A stretch of DNA of 64,000 bases, taken from positions 1,984,001 through 2,048,000 of the forward strand of contig NZ_CP014213.1 in the NCBI RefSeq assembly GCF_003268005.1, read 5' to 3'. The notes under the pieces are model-generated. The model searched no databases, had not been told where the DNA came from, and saw nothing but the letters and a program-made list of their open reading frames with translations. How positions within the stretch are numbered: position 1 is the stretch's first letter; each line of letters begins with the position of its first letter. Shown piece by piece: positions 1-9,118 of this stretch. Made by a program: the position numbers and the translations under genes. This DNA is from Methanosphaera sp. BMS (GTDB taxonomy: Archaea > Methanobacteriota > Methanobacteria > Methanobacteriales > Methanobacteriaceae).

Positions 1-728
1 AGATAAGACATTGATTCTGACAATATTATACCAATAGCAGGTTCATGTGGTGATAAACCAAATCCTAAGAAAGTAACACTTGATTCATGCATAATTGCAT
101 GAGGAAATACCAATAAAGTACCTACAAATACTTGAGATAATACTAAAGGCAGTATATGTTCTTTTGCTATCCATAACTTACTTTTACCAAATTTTCCTGA
201 TAAGGCAACATATTCAGATGTGTTAATTTGCATTATCTCCGCTCTCAACACTCTTGTTAAATTAATCCAGTGCGAAAATGCCACTGCCATTGTGACTCCA
301 AAAGCACCCTTTCCTAATGCGATAGATATCATCATTATTAATAAGATATGAGGTATTGATGCGAACAAATCAATTAACCATGCAACTACTTCGTCAGAAA
401 GTCTGTTTATACTTGAAATGAATGCCAGTATAACTGCAATAATACTGCTTATTATAGAAGCACCCAATCCAATGATTATACTTAAACTTAAACCTTTTAC
501 CGTTCTTATGAACATGTCCCTACCCATCCAGTCAGTACCAAAAATATGCTCAAAGGATGGGGGTTGCATTTTTATAGCAAAATTTGTGGGTAAATTTGCA
601 TCAATCATTAAACCCGATACAAAAATTATTAATAAAGCGAAAGCTGTAAGTCCTATGGTTAATAATGTTTTTTGTCTTAGATTTAATGAGCTGAATAAAC
701 CTTTATTATACCATGGCAGTTCAGTCAT
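1..728 (-). CDS. ABC transporter permease, DppC/NikC type (partial)
   Basis: Second inner-membrane permease of a family-5 (dipeptide/oligopeptide/nickel) importer. The gene reads leftwards and leaves the window, so only about 242 N-terminal residues are visible. A hydrophobic segment follows the first 18 residues. Near residues 180-205 there is the permease cytoplasmic loop (EYVALSGKFG then about 10 residues to ILP), the 'EAA' loop that docks on the ATPase. The ATG lies inside the end of the upstream permease gene, with an 8-bp overlap (ATGACTGA), so the two are translationally coupled. The ATPase genes are expected just beyond position 1. The substrate cannot be read from the permease alone; nickel or peptide are both possible. 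Confidence 0.9.
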   Translation of the reverse strand, partial: MTELPWYNKGLFSSLNLRQKTLLTIGLTAFALLIIFVSGLMIDANLPTNFAIKMQPPSFEHIFGTDWMGRDMFIRTVKGLSLSIIIGLGASIISSIIAVILAFISSINRLSDEVVAWLIDLFASIPHILLIMMISIALGKGAFGVTMAVAFSHWINLTRVLRAEIMQINTSEYVALSGKFGKSKLWIAKEHILPLVLSQVFVGTLLVFPHAIMHESSVTFLGFGLSPHEPAIGIILSESMSY

Positions 729-1716
729 CGTCAACACTCCTTATTCTTGGATCAACATACTGATAAATTATATCAGCAATAAAGTTTCCCACATATACAA
801 AAATTGTACTGACTATTACAATTCCCAATAATAAGGGTACATCTGATCTTAATCCTGCCGCTACAGTTGCCTGACCTATTCCAGGGTATGCAAATACCTG
901 TTCAACAAGGATTGTTCCACCAAATAATTCATTAAATGATAGGAATTGCAAGGTAATGGCCGGAAGCAATACATTTCTAATTCCATGATTTTTTATCATT
1001 CCCCAAAAGCTTTCACCTCTGGCTTGAGCAAATAGGAAATAATCACTTTTCTTAACGTTGATAAGTTTATCCCGGGTATACATGGTAATGGAAGCAATTC
1101 CTACAACACTTAATGTTATTGCAGGCAATATTAATCTGTATAACCATTGCCAGAAAGTTACAGTATCTGATAATTGTCCGATAGGAACCGATAGACCTAT
1201 AGGGAACCAGCCTAAATATACCGAGAAGACCATTAAAAATACAAGTCCTATCCAAAAGGTTGGTGATGCCTGTAATATGTAACAATATGTTTTAATTATT
1301 TTATCTGTCAATGTACCTTCCTTTGCTCCGGCAAGTATACCTAACCCAAAACCAACTACTGCAGATATTAACCAGGATGTAACCATAAGTGTTAATGAAG
1401 CTGTGAATTTTTGCATGATTACTTCTGTAACGGGTACTCTGAATATTAATGAAAAACCCATACTTCCGGAAGCCAGTGTCTTTAACCATCCTAATACTCT
1501 TTCAGATAAAGTTAAATCTGTACCCCAATAATGTCCAATGATAGCTAATTGCTCTTGACTAACTATCCTTTGACCAAGATATGCTTTAACAGGATCTATT
1601 GGAGATAATTGAATCATAATAAAACTAATAGAAGCTATAACTATCAGTAAAATGATTAATCGTACAATTTTAAATCCTAAAAATTTAGCTAATTTTTTGT
1701 TATTAATTTTAATCAT
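721..1716 (-). CDS. ABC transporter permease, DppB/NikB type
   Basis: First permease of the same importer, 331 aa, the normal family length. An N-terminal membrane segment (about residues 15-37) is followed by the periplasmic region typical of DppB/NikB (SPIDPVKAYLG) and a block of membrane segments. The ATPase-docking loop is visible around residues 228-255 (DYFLFAQARGESFWGMIKNH, then LLPAIT). It lies 95 bp downstream of the binding-protein gene on the same strand, separated by a strong hairpin, and overlaps the next permease by 8 bp. This order (binding protein, B, C) is that of nik/dpp operons. The start follows a short AAGAG-like ribosome site. Confidence 0.92.
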   Translation of the reverse strand: MIKINNKKLAKFLGFKIVRLIILLIVIASISFIMIQLSPIDPVKAYLGQRIVSQEQLAIIGHYWGTDLTLSERVLGWLKTLASGSMGFSLIFRVPVTEVIMQKFTASLTLMVTSWLISAVVGFGLGILAGAKEGTLTDKIIKTYCYILQASPTFWIGLVFLMVFSVYLGWFPIGLSVPIGQLSDTVTFWQWLYRLILPAITLSVVGIASITMYTRDKLINVKKSDYFLFAQARGESFWGMIKNHGIRNVLLPAITLQFLSFNELFGGTILVEQVFAYPGIGQATVAAGLRSDVPLLLGIVIVSTIFVYVGNFIADIIYQYVDPRIRSVDDD

Positions 1717-1754
1717 CTCTTAAAATCTATTTAAAAAAAGTATTTGAAATAGTG

Positions 1755-1789
1755 AAAAAAAATGATGATTTATTTATAAAATAAATCAT
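1755..1789 (-). terminator. Hairpin with T-run between binding protein and permease genes
   Basis: A perfect 11-bp stem (1765-1775 with 1779-1789, loop 3 nt) lies in the gap after the binding-protein gene. Read on the minus strand it is followed by a run of eight T residues. This would let part of the transcripts end after the binding-protein gene and so give more binding protein than permease, a common arrangement in ABC importers. It could also be an mRNA-stabilising 3' end. Function inferred from structure only. Confidence 0.5.
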
Positions 1790-1811
1790 TAAAATATTTT
1801 TTTAACTATTA

Positions 1812-3419
1812 TTATGTAGTTGCATTTACACGTTTCCAATCGTAGATGTTACCCCATATGTCTCCACCGTGTGGATAAATAAGGTGTGTGTCAGGGGATA
1901 TATCTAATGAATCATCTACAAAGTATGTGTAATCCATTGTAGCAATCCATAAATATGGATAATTAGTGTTAGCTTGTTGTGAGGCTTGACTCCAAGTACC
2001 GTATGAACTGTTCAAGTCTTGACTCATGGCTGAATTAATTAAATTATCTACACTAGAATCATTAAGTATTTCAGGATTATCATAACCTTCACCTGCTACT
2101 TCTGAATCATATTGATGTTGAATTGCATATGGATCTGCTGAACCGAATCCCCATACTACTGCTACTTGACTACATGCTGGGTAGATTTCATCCCAACTTT
2201 TACCTTCTGGAGTAATTTCAATACCAAATTGTTTGGCTTGTTCTGCTACTGAAACTGCTATTGCTTGTCTTTCAGTTGCTTTAGAATTATAATATATAGG
2301 GAATGATGCTTTGAGTCCATCTTTTTCTCTTATTCCGTCACCATCAGTATCTTTCCATCCGGCTGCTTCAAGTGTTGATTTAGCCTGATCTACTTGTCCA
2401 TCTTTTATAGTGGAGTCATATGCCCATGGTAACTGATTGGCAACACCTGTAGTGGTTATATTTCCAAATCCATTGAATGCACCATCCAATAGTTGTTGTC
2501 TATTTATTCCTACACTTAGTGCTTCTCTTACTGCTGGATCTCCTGTTACATTGTTACCATATGAACGGTTTTCTGAACCTATTTGTAGTCCATCATCCAT
2601 TTGTGTTGGTAATGAGATTCCACGAACATCAATTGAATCAAAAGATTCTAAATGATAACCTTCTACTGATTCATTTGCATAGGATACTGGAACTTCTGCA
2701 ATGTCAACTTCTCCTTTTTTAACTGCTGCAAATGCTGCATCGGAGTCAAGGAAAAGGTTGGTAATCTTTTTGAAGTACGGTTTTTCACCATAGTATTCAT
2801 CGTTTCTTTCAAGGATGAACTGCTGTCCTTTGTCCCATTGTACCAGTTTATATGGACCTGAACCTATAGGATTCTGACCATATGATTCATTGTTATAGTT
2901 GGCTTCAGGAACTATTCCAACATCGGTTAACTTGTTAATGAAAGTTGAATCTGCTTTATCAAGAGTGAATACTACTTTGGTATCACCATCTGCTTTAGCT
3001 TCTTTCATTGAACTTAAATCTGCACCTTCTCCAAATTCTTTTGCAGTATTATAGGAGAATGCTACATCTTTAGCCGTTAATTTTGATCCGTCGGTGAATT
3101 TTACATCGTCACGGATATTTACCGTGTATGTCTTATAATCACCGGAGATATCATAATCGGTTGCTAAATCATTTACAAAACTGTTATTTGCATCTCTTTT
3201 TAAAAGAGTACTCTGTATCAACGGTTCCGTACCGGAGTCGTGGTAACCCCATCCGTGCATAGGGTCAAAACCGTATTCCGGTTCTTCACCGTGAGCGGCA
3301 ACACAGGCTACCAATTCATCTTCGGCATGTGCCGTGTTTGAACCACCTAAAGCAATTGCAGCTATGGCGGCTACTGCCACGACAGCTATAATTGCACCTA
3401 TTATATACTTTTTATCCAT
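1812..3419 (-). CDS. ABC transporter substrate-binding protein, family 5 (NikA/DppA-like)
   Basis: Extracytoplasmic solute-binding protein, 535 aa. The first 33 residues form a signal or membrane anchor (MDKK, then a long Ala/Ile/Val core, ending near THAHA-like SNTAHA). No lipobox cysteine is apparent, so anchoring by an uncleaved N-terminal helix is possible. The family-5 hallmark is clear: TVNIRDDVKFTDGSKLTAKD near residues 100-119, IGSGPYKLVQ and the RNDEYYGEKPYFKKI block near residues 185-215. It starts the importer operon, with both permeases downstream. The substrate is not certain: the fold fits nickel, peptides or other small ligands, and no ligand-specific residue can be assigned by eye. 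AGAGGAT precedes the ATG as ribosome site. Confidence 0.9.
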   Translation of the reverse strand: MDKKYIIGAIIAVVAVAAIAAIALGGSNTAHAEDELVACVAAHGEEPEYGFDPMHGWGYHDSGTEPLIQSTLLKRDANNSFVNDLATDYDISGDYKTYTVNIRDDVKFTDGSKLTAKDVAFSYNTAKEFGEGADLSSMKEAKADGDTKVVFTLDKADSTFINKLTDVGIVPEANYNNESYGQNPIGSGPYKLVQWDKGQQFILERNDEYYGEKPYFKKITNLFLDSDAAFAAVKKGEVDIAEVPVSYANESVEGYHLESFDSIDVRGISLPTQMDDGLQIGSENRSYGNNVTGDPAVREALSVGINRQQLLDGAFNGFGNITTTGVANQLPWAYDSTIKDGQVDQAKSTLEAAGWKDTDGDGIREKDGLKASFPIYYNSKATERQAIAVSVAEQAKQFGIEITPEGKSWDEIYPACSQVAVVWGFGSADPYAIQHQYDSEVAGEGYDNPEILNDSSVDNLINSAMSQDLNSSYGTWSQASQQANTNYPYLWIATMDYTYFVDDSLDISPDTHLIYPHGGDIWGNIYDWKRVNATT

Positions 3420-3475
3420 TTTTTTATCCTCTTTATATATTGAAAATAAATTTAATTAACATAAATATTAAAAGC

Positions 3476-3515
3476 AGTATTACACATGTTGATAGACATC
3501 ACAAATAGTAATACT
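3476..3515. promoter_or_regulatory. Operator-like inverted repeat GTATTAC-N24-GTAATAC
   Basis: Perfect 8-bp arms (agtattac at 3476-3483, gtaatact at 3508-3515) lie 57-96 bp upstream of the binding-protein start, where a regulator would act on the importer operon. The half-site resembles the GTRTTAC type of half-sites reported for NikR in some prokaryotes, but the 24-bp spacer is longer than those known to me. A second copy with a 25-bp spacer lies at 7250-7290, on the other side of the inserted element. Regulatory role is inferred. Confidence 0.45.
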
Positions 3516-3653
3516 TATTCTTAAATTAATGTTAATGATTATAGTTATATTTTTATCAGATATATAAATATTACTTTTTTAGCAATGTCGTCAGGTTAAG
3601 ATTTTGTCATGACTTATCTCTTCCTAAGAAATAATAATATTCTTTTTTTTCTT

Positions 3654-5075
3654 TTAATATGTTAGTTTATATTGTGTTTGTAAGTATCTGCGTGGTGTTA
3701 TTTTTTTTCTTTCGTATTTTCGGGGTTTTTTAATTTTATTGGGTGCTGGTGTGCATTTTTTAATTAAATTGTTGATGAAATTTTTATTTTTTGTTGAATC
3801 TAATATTGCTTCGAATAGATCTATTTTGAGTCTACTGATTAAATTAGATTGATTTACATCATATTTGTCTTTTTTTCCTTTTTTCCTCATTTTTTGGTTT
3901 ATGATTAGATTTAAGTATAATCTTGAATAGCAAAATACGTTATATATTAGAAATGTTGAGTAGATGTCTTGTTGTATTCCGATTTCTGTTTGTGCTGTGT
4001 AATTTTGTATTTGAAGTCTTTGTTTTAGTGTTTTGTATGTGCATTCTATTCCCCATCTTGCATCATATATTTCTTCTAATTGTTCTTTACTCATTGTTTC
4101 TTGTGGTAAATTTGTTATTAAGGTTTCAATTTCACCTGTTTCTAGTTCTATATTCACGATTCTTAAATTCAATGAACTAATTATATTCATTTTTTGTTTA
4201 AGATAATTGCTTTTGAATTGGTTTCGTCTCATTTTATCTAGTTCTATCTGGACTATTTCATCATCAGAAGTCATACATTCACGTTCTCCAATGTATGTGT
4301 CTTTTCTTAGTCTTATAACAAAATAACTGTGCATTTCTATTATTCTTACCATTAATTCTATGGAAGTATAGCCTCTATCAAATATAAATATGGATTCTTC
4401 AGGAATTATTAGTCTTCTACACTTTTCAAGGTTTCGATGTATCAGAGTATGTTCTCCAACACCTCTTCTTCCAATTAATCCATCGATTATGAAATTATTT
4501 AGAACATCCACAACTCCTGAAAATATAACATTAACCTTTTTATCGTAATTTTCTTTAAATCCAAATTCTTTCAAGGTTAACTTTTTATTTGGTAATTCAA
4601 ATCGAGATCCATCACCAGCAAATAAACGAAATCCATAAAAAGTTTTAAAGAATGGATTTATTTTATTTCTATTTAAATAACCAATATTTCTCAAATAATT
4701 AAGACTAATTCTTTTAAACACATCCGGATTAATATTAATTCTCTGTTCTGAAAAACTTTGTTTACTATAACTATCAACACCATCTTCAACGTACTTCAAA
4801 TGAGTATCAATATTATTCTGAATAGTTTTTCGTTGATTAAACAAAATATGTTTAACATAATCACCAAAACCCCATATACGATTACGAGTAAAAGCAGAAT
4901 CATTTAAAACATGCTTTCTAAAATCAATACACTCGGATTCTATAGAATCTTTAATGAAGGAGTATTTAAAACTATCATTTTCATAGGAACAAACTTCATT
5001 AATTCCATCAAAAATCAAAAAATAAATTAACAACTTACAACAACATAATATTGAGGGGAGGTATTTTCGTTTCAT
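3654..5075 (-). CDS. IS4-family DDE transposase
   Basis: Transposase of the outer insertion sequence, 473 aa, apparently intact. The catalytic triad can be placed: first Asp in FAGDGSRFE (about residue 153), second Asp in IFDRGYTS (about residue 228), and the Glu in YDARWGIECTYKTLK (about residue 340), which also satisfies the Y-(2)-R-(3)-E-(6)-K signature that defines the IS4 family. The C-terminus is lysine-rich and basic. A GAGGGG ribosome site lies about a dozen bases before the ATG. Because the second element sits near the far end of this IS and not in the gene, the transposase is uninterrupted and could be active if its promoter (5076-5387) works. Confidence 0.93.
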   Translation of the reverse strand: MKRKYLPSILCCCKLLIYFLIFDGINEVCSYENDSFKYSFIKDSIESECIDFRKHVLNDSAFTRNRIWGFGDYVKHILFNQRKTIQNNIDTHLKYVEDGVDSYSKQSFSEQRININPDVFKRISLNYLRNIGYLNRNKINPFFKTFYGFRLFAGDGSRFELPNKKLTLKEFGFKENYDKKVNVIFSGVVDVLNNFIIDGLIGRRGVGEHTLIHRNLEKCRRLIIPEESIFIFDRGYTSIELMVRIIEMHSYFVIRLRKDTYIGERECMTSDDEIVQIELDKMRRNQFKSNYLKQKMNIISSLNLRIVNIELETGEIETLITNLPQETMSKEQLEEIYDARWGIECTYKTLKQRLQIQNYTAQTEIGIQQDIYSTFLIYNVFCYSRLYLNLIINQKMRKKGKKDKYDVNQSNLISRLKIDLFEAILDSTKNKNFINNLIKKCTPAPNKIKKPRKYERKKITPRRYLQTQYKLTY

Positions 5076-5387
5076 AATATAATATATCCCCTCTTTTATT
5101 ATATAAACCTATCATATACCATAAAATAACAAATAAAAATAGTACTACTTTTAAAAAATACATAAAATTGATAAATATCAAAATAACAAAAAATAAAAAC
5201 CAATAAACAACCTATTAAATAAATAAAATAACCATAAATAAAATAACAACAAATACAAAACAAATATTTATTTAATAAGCAAAAATATAATTAAATTAAC
5301 CTTAATTCTAATTTTAATAATAAATAACAATTTATGATAAAAATCAATAATAATCAACAAACTATTAATGATTTTAATCTATAAAAA

Positions 5388-7195
5388 GTTGCTGTTGAAA
5401 ATCAGGTTGCTTAAATCAGAAATTAAAGTATTATTAAAACTTTAATTAGAAATTATTGCATAAATTAATCTTTATTTTTTAATCTAAAAATAACAAACTC
5501 TTTTTATTTTGAATTGATAATTATATATTTGTTATTCATTATTTTAATAGTTTTAGGTAAGTTTTTATAATATTTAATTAGGGCTTTGTTTAAATTATTA
5601 AAACAGTGATTTATATCATTATTTATTAATATTGTGATAAATATTAAGTCTATTATAAATATTAATATTGTTTAGAATGTTATTTTTGAAAATAAGGTTG
5701 TATAAATGTTTATATAATGTGTGGAGTAATATATATTATTATGAAGAAAAATACAAACTCCACATATAAATGTTTGAGTGAACTTCCATTTATTTTTTGT
5801 GGTCCCTCTGGTGATGTAGAAGTTTACGAAGATATCAATCCCGAATTAATTGAACACCTCTTAGTTATCTGTAAAATATGTAATAAAAAATTACGTATCA
5901 TAAAAAGAGAAACTATTTGTCATGTATGTAATAAACCTCTTACACGTAATGGATATAAGTCTGATTATATCAACAATACAGATGAAATACATTTACAAAA
6001 ATATAACCATAGAAAATGTGAAAACAGTAGTTGTATGGCTTCAGCAAAATCTATTAAAGAAAAAAATTGTACGTATACTAAATCAGTACAAGAAAAGAGC
6101 GTATTGATTAATTTGGTTAATTATGAATCATATGAGAAAAAATCAGAGGAAATAGCCAATCAAATGGGTGCAAAACCCCACAGATCTACCTTGTTCTATT
6201 ATCATAAAAAATACTCAACAGAACTCTTCGAATATTTAGAACACCTACAATTCAAAAGAATAAAAGAACTCGATATAAAAGCTTCCGGCATATATTGCTT
6301 TGACGAACAGTACGTCTTTGTAAATAAAAAACTATATTTAAGACTTACATTGATAGATTACCATAATAAACTTATTATAGGCGATTTTCTTGTATGTGAA
6401 GAAGATTACAATAACCAAACCATACAAGAATTCCTAGAAGAATCATTGAAAGATCAACCAGTTGAAGTCATAGTTACTGACGGACGTAAAGGATACAAAA
6501 GCATAATAGAAGCAGTAGGAGCAATACAACATCGATGCTTCTTCCACATAATGCAAAACCTCATGACACCACTAACCAAATACATAAACAGAAAAAACAG
6601 ACAAATCAAAACACTAGAAGGAAAAATCAAAGATAATAAAGAAAAAATAGCAAATATCAAGGCAGTAAAAAAGATTTATACAGGAAGAACACCATATTCA
6701 GACAAAAAAACAATAAGACAAGAAAAAAGAATAAAAAAATACGAAAACAAAATAAAAGACTACAAAAAAGAAATCAAAGAAATAGAAAAGGAACTCAAAA
6801 AAATTGACAAACAAAAAGAACGAGTACATAAAATATGGGAATCCAAAACATTCAAACAAGCAAAAAGAAGATACGACACAATACACAACCAAAAAGACCA
6901 ACTAAACCCCATAATAGCATCATTCTTAGATAAAATAGAATCCAAATTAGACGTAATGCTAAATCACCTAGAAAACGAATCAATACCAGCAACAAACAAC
7001 AGAGTAGAAAACTACTACAGAACAACCCTACCAAGATGTCAAAAAAGAATATACAGAACACTAGAAGGACTAAAAAGAAGAATACGAGAACAACAAATAC
7101 GATGGACACACAGAAACATACTAAACCAAAACACACCACTCAACTACCAAACCACATACAACTAAAAAAAAAACAACCTCATATTCAACAGCAAC
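5388..7195 (+). mobile_element. Second insertion sequence nested inside the IS4-type element
   Basis: A 1808-bp element bounded by imperfect inverted repeats: 5388-5412 and the complement of 7171-7195 agree at 22 of 25 positions and share the outer 12 bases gttgctgttgaa. A 7-bp direct repeat, ataaaaa (5381-5387 and 7196-7202), flanks it as target duplication, though such an AT-rich word is weaker evidence. Its single gene fills most of the element on the plus strand. It entered only about 15 bp inside the right terminal repeat of the host IS, which may have spared the host transposase gene. The left 330 bp (5388-5716) hold no gene. Confidence 0.85.
5717..7165 (+). CDS. DDE transposase with N-terminal zinc-binding region
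   Basis: Transposase of the nested element, 482 aa. The N-terminus has paired cysteines (CKICNKK near residue 52, CHVCNKP near residue 68), probably a zinc-binding DNA-recognition domain. The catalytic core shows an Asp in CFDEQYVFV (about residue 194), an Asp in IVTDGRKGY (about residue 255), the HRCFFHIMQN block typical of MULE/IS256-like cores, and a Glu in NNRVENYYR (about residue 433). Between the last two lies a long Lys/Glu-rich coiled-coil insertion (about residues 295-385). The family name is not certain; it is distantly like the decayed transposase at 55827-57028. An alternative start is the ATG at 5741; neither has a clear ribosome site. Confidence 0.85.
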   Translation: MCGVIYIIMKKNTNSTYKCLSELPFIFCGPSGDVEVYEDINPELIEHLLVICKICNKKLRIIKRETICHVCNKPLTRNGYKSDYINNTDEIHLQKYNHRKCENSSCMASAKSIKEKNCTYTKSVQEKSVLINLVNYESYEKKSEEIANQMGAKPHRSTLFYYHKKYSTELFEYLEHLQFKRIKELDIKASGIYCFDEQYVFVNKKLYLRLTLIDYHNKLIIGDFLVCEEDYNNQTIQEFLEESLKDQPVEVIVTDGRKGYKSIIEAVGAIQHRCFFHIMQNLMTPLTKYINRKNRQIKTLEGKIKDNKEKIANIKAVKKIYTGRTPYSDKKTIRQEKRIKKYENKIKDYKKEIKEIEKELKKIDKQKERVHKIWESKTFKQAKRRYDTIHNQKDQLNPIIASFLDKIESKLDVMLNHLENESIPATNNRVENYYRTTLPRCQKRIYRTLEGLKRRIREQQIRWTHRNILNQNTPLNYQTTYN

Positions 7196-7249
7196 ATAAA
7201 AATAAAAATAAATTTTCTTAACCTGACGACATTGACTTTTTTAGACAAT

Positions 7250-7290
7250 TGTATTACTTTTTATCTAATTATAATGGTAAATGTAATACA
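7250..7290. promoter_or_regulatory. Second operator-like inverted repeat GTATTAC-N25-GTAATAC
   Basis: Arms tgtattac (7250-7257) and gtaataca (7283-7290) repeat the 3476-3515 pattern almost exactly. Before the insertion the two sites would have stood roughly 75 bp apart in one intergenic region between the importer operon and ilvB. The IS has now moved this copy 3.7 kb from the importer promoter, 156 bp upstream of ilvB. Function is inferred. Confidence 0.4.
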
Positions 7291-7445
7291 TAAATTAAAT
7301 TAATTAATAGATACAATTCCGATAATTTAATTGAAATATAATAATGGTTGGAAAAGCCATGGAAAAAATTAGAAAATCATCATTAAATATAATTCAAAGT
7401 AACTACAAATGTATATACATTATATAAACTTCAAGGTGTTTTAAA

Positions 7446-9116
7446 ATGAAAGGTAGCAAACTATTAATAGATAAACTAAAGGAAAATGGAGTGGATACAA
7501 TCTTCGGTTACCCTGGAGGTGTACTGCTTCCATTCTACGACGCACTATGCGAATCGGATATAAATCATATACTTGTAAGACATGAACAGGCTGCAGCCCA
7601 TGCAGCGGACGGATATGCAAGGGCATCCGGTAGAGTCGGTGTGTGTTTGGCTACCTCAGGACCTGGAGCAACAAACGTGACGACAGGAGTTGCAACGGCG
7701 AACATGGACTCATCACCGGTCGTAGTACTTACCGGACAGGTTCCAACCGCCGCTATAGGTACGGACATGTTCCAGGAAGTAGATACGATAGGAATAACCA
7801 TGCCCATATCAAAGCATAACTTCCAACCTAGAAGTCCAAAAAGAATAGCCGAAGACATTGACAAGGCATTCTATATAGCTTCAACAGGCAGACCGGGACC
7901 CGTAGTGATAGACCTTCCCCGCAACGTACTGGAAGAGGAAATAGATATAAGCTCATTAACCATAAACACTGACATTCCAGGATACAAGCCGACAAAAAAA
8001 GGCAACCTCAAACAGATCAAAAAGGCGATAAACGTAATCAACCAATCAAAAAAACCCATTATAGTAGCAGGTGGAGGAGCTATACTAAGCGACTGTGGTA
8101 AACAGCTCTACGAATTTGCAAAGCTAGCCAACATTCCGATAGCAACGACACTCATGGGAAAGGGGATAATATCAGAATATGATGAACTCTCACTTGGAAT
8201 GATTGGAATGCATGGAATACAAACCACCAATAGGGCATTGACGGAGTGCGACTGCCTTATAGCAGTGGGATGCAGATTCTCAGACAGAAGCGTAAGTAAC
8301 GCCACCAAATTTGCACCTAATGCCACGATTATACAGATAGACGTTGACCCCGCAGAGATAGGAAAAACAATACACGTCGACATTCCAATAGTTGGAGATG
8401 CAAAAATAACCCTGGAAGAGTTCATCAACCAAATGGATAAAACGGACAATGCGAACTGGACAAAAGAACTTATCGCAAAAAAACGGGACAACGAAGAAAA
8501 CATATCCTACACGCAAATACCTTTAAAGCCACAGGAGTGCATAAAGGAAATCATGGAAGCTGTAACTGCCGATACTATAGTGACGACCGACGTTGGCCAA
8601 AACCAGATGTGGATGGCACACTACTACAAGACCAGAAATCCGCGGACATTCATCTCAAGCGGAGGACTCGGAACAATGGGATTTGGACTGCCGGCTGCTA
8701 TGGGAGCACAATTTGCAAAACCTGACGCAAATGTACTTGCAATATGTGGAGATGGTGGATTTGCAATGGTATCACAGGAGCTTGCAACGATAAAGGAAAA
8801 CGACCTACCTGTAGTTGTATGCATACTGAACAACCGTTACCTTGGAATGGTGGCACAACTACAGAAGCTCTTCAACGACCACGTATATGCTACGAAACTG
8901 ACTGCAACCCCGGACTTCGTAAAACTGGCCGACGCTTATGGAATTGAAGGCCAGAGAGTCGAGAAAGTGGGTCAGCTGAGAGAAAGCATAGAAAACGCGT
9001 TCAAATCAAGGGAAGCTACCCTGATAGATGTGGCAATAGACCGGGAAGAACTATTGCCGATAGTACCTCCGGGTCAAAGTCTGGACAAGATGAAAATGAC
9101 ATTTGATGAGGAATAG
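7446..9116 (+). CDS. ilvB: Acetolactate synthase large subunit, copy 1
   Basis: Catalytic subunit of acetohydroxyacid synthase, which joins pyruvate with pyruvate or 2-ketobutyrate, the first common step to valine, leucine and isoleucine. 556 aa, full length. The catalytic glutamate is E47 ([19 protein letters not shown]) and the ThDP-binding stretch runs from GDGG at 435-438 to NN at 462-463. The residue after GMVAQ is L472, where nearly all family members have tryptophan (QWQ); copy 2 has the normal Trp. That Trp governs preference for 2-ketobutyrate and is the classic herbicide-binding site. AAGGTG precedes the ATG by 7 nt. The small subunit follows after 2 bp. Confidence 0.96.
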   Translation: MKGSKLLIDKLKENGVDTIFGYPGGVLLPFYDALCESDINHILVRHEQAAAHAADGYARASGRVGVCLATSGPGATNVTTGVATANMDSSPVVVLTGQVPTAAIGTDMFQEVDTIGITMPISKHNFQPRSPKRIAEDIDKAFYIASTGRPGPVVIDLPRNVLEEEIDISSLTINTDIPGYKPTKKGNLKQIKKAINVINQSKKPIIVAGGGAILSDCGKQLYEFAKLANIPIATTLMGKGIISEYDELSLGMIGMHGIQTTNRALTECDCLIAVGCRFSDRSVSNATKFAPNATIIQIDVDPAEIGKTIHVDIPIVGDAKITLEEFINQMDKTDNANWTKELIAKKRDNEENISYTQIPLKPQECIKEIMEAVTADTIVTTDVGQNQMWMAHYYKTRNPRTFISSGGLGTMGFGLPAAMGAQFAKPDANVLAICGDGGFAMVSQELATIKENDLPVVVCILNNRYLGMVAQLQKLFNDHVYATKLTATPDFVKLADAYGIEGQRVEKVGQLRESIENAFKSREATLIDVAIDREELLPIVPPGQSLDKMKMTFDEE

Positions 9117-9118
9117 AA

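Larger units (their letters stand above)
3573..7244. mobile_element. IS4-type insertion sequence interrupted by a second element, with 10-bp target duplication
   Basis: Perfect 18-bp terminal inverted repeats (caatgtcgtcaggttaag at 3583-3600 and its complement at 7217-7234) enclose 3652 bp. They are flanked by a perfect 10-bp direct repeat, acttttttag, at 3573-3582 and 7235-7244, the target-site duplication. Inside are an IS4-type transposase on the minus strand and, between its promoter side and the right end, a complete second element (5388-7195). Removing that element and one 7-bp repeat leaves about 1837 bp, a normal IS4-family length; a 10-bp duplication fits the ISH8-like subgroup. Perfect ends and duplication imply a fairly recent insertion. 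Confidence 0.9.

Noticed and set aside
6698-7139. Long minus-strand hydrophobic frames opposite the nested transposase
   Set aside because: They are the antisense shadow of its Lys/Glu-rich coiled coil (Phe/Leu/Val-rich when read backwards).
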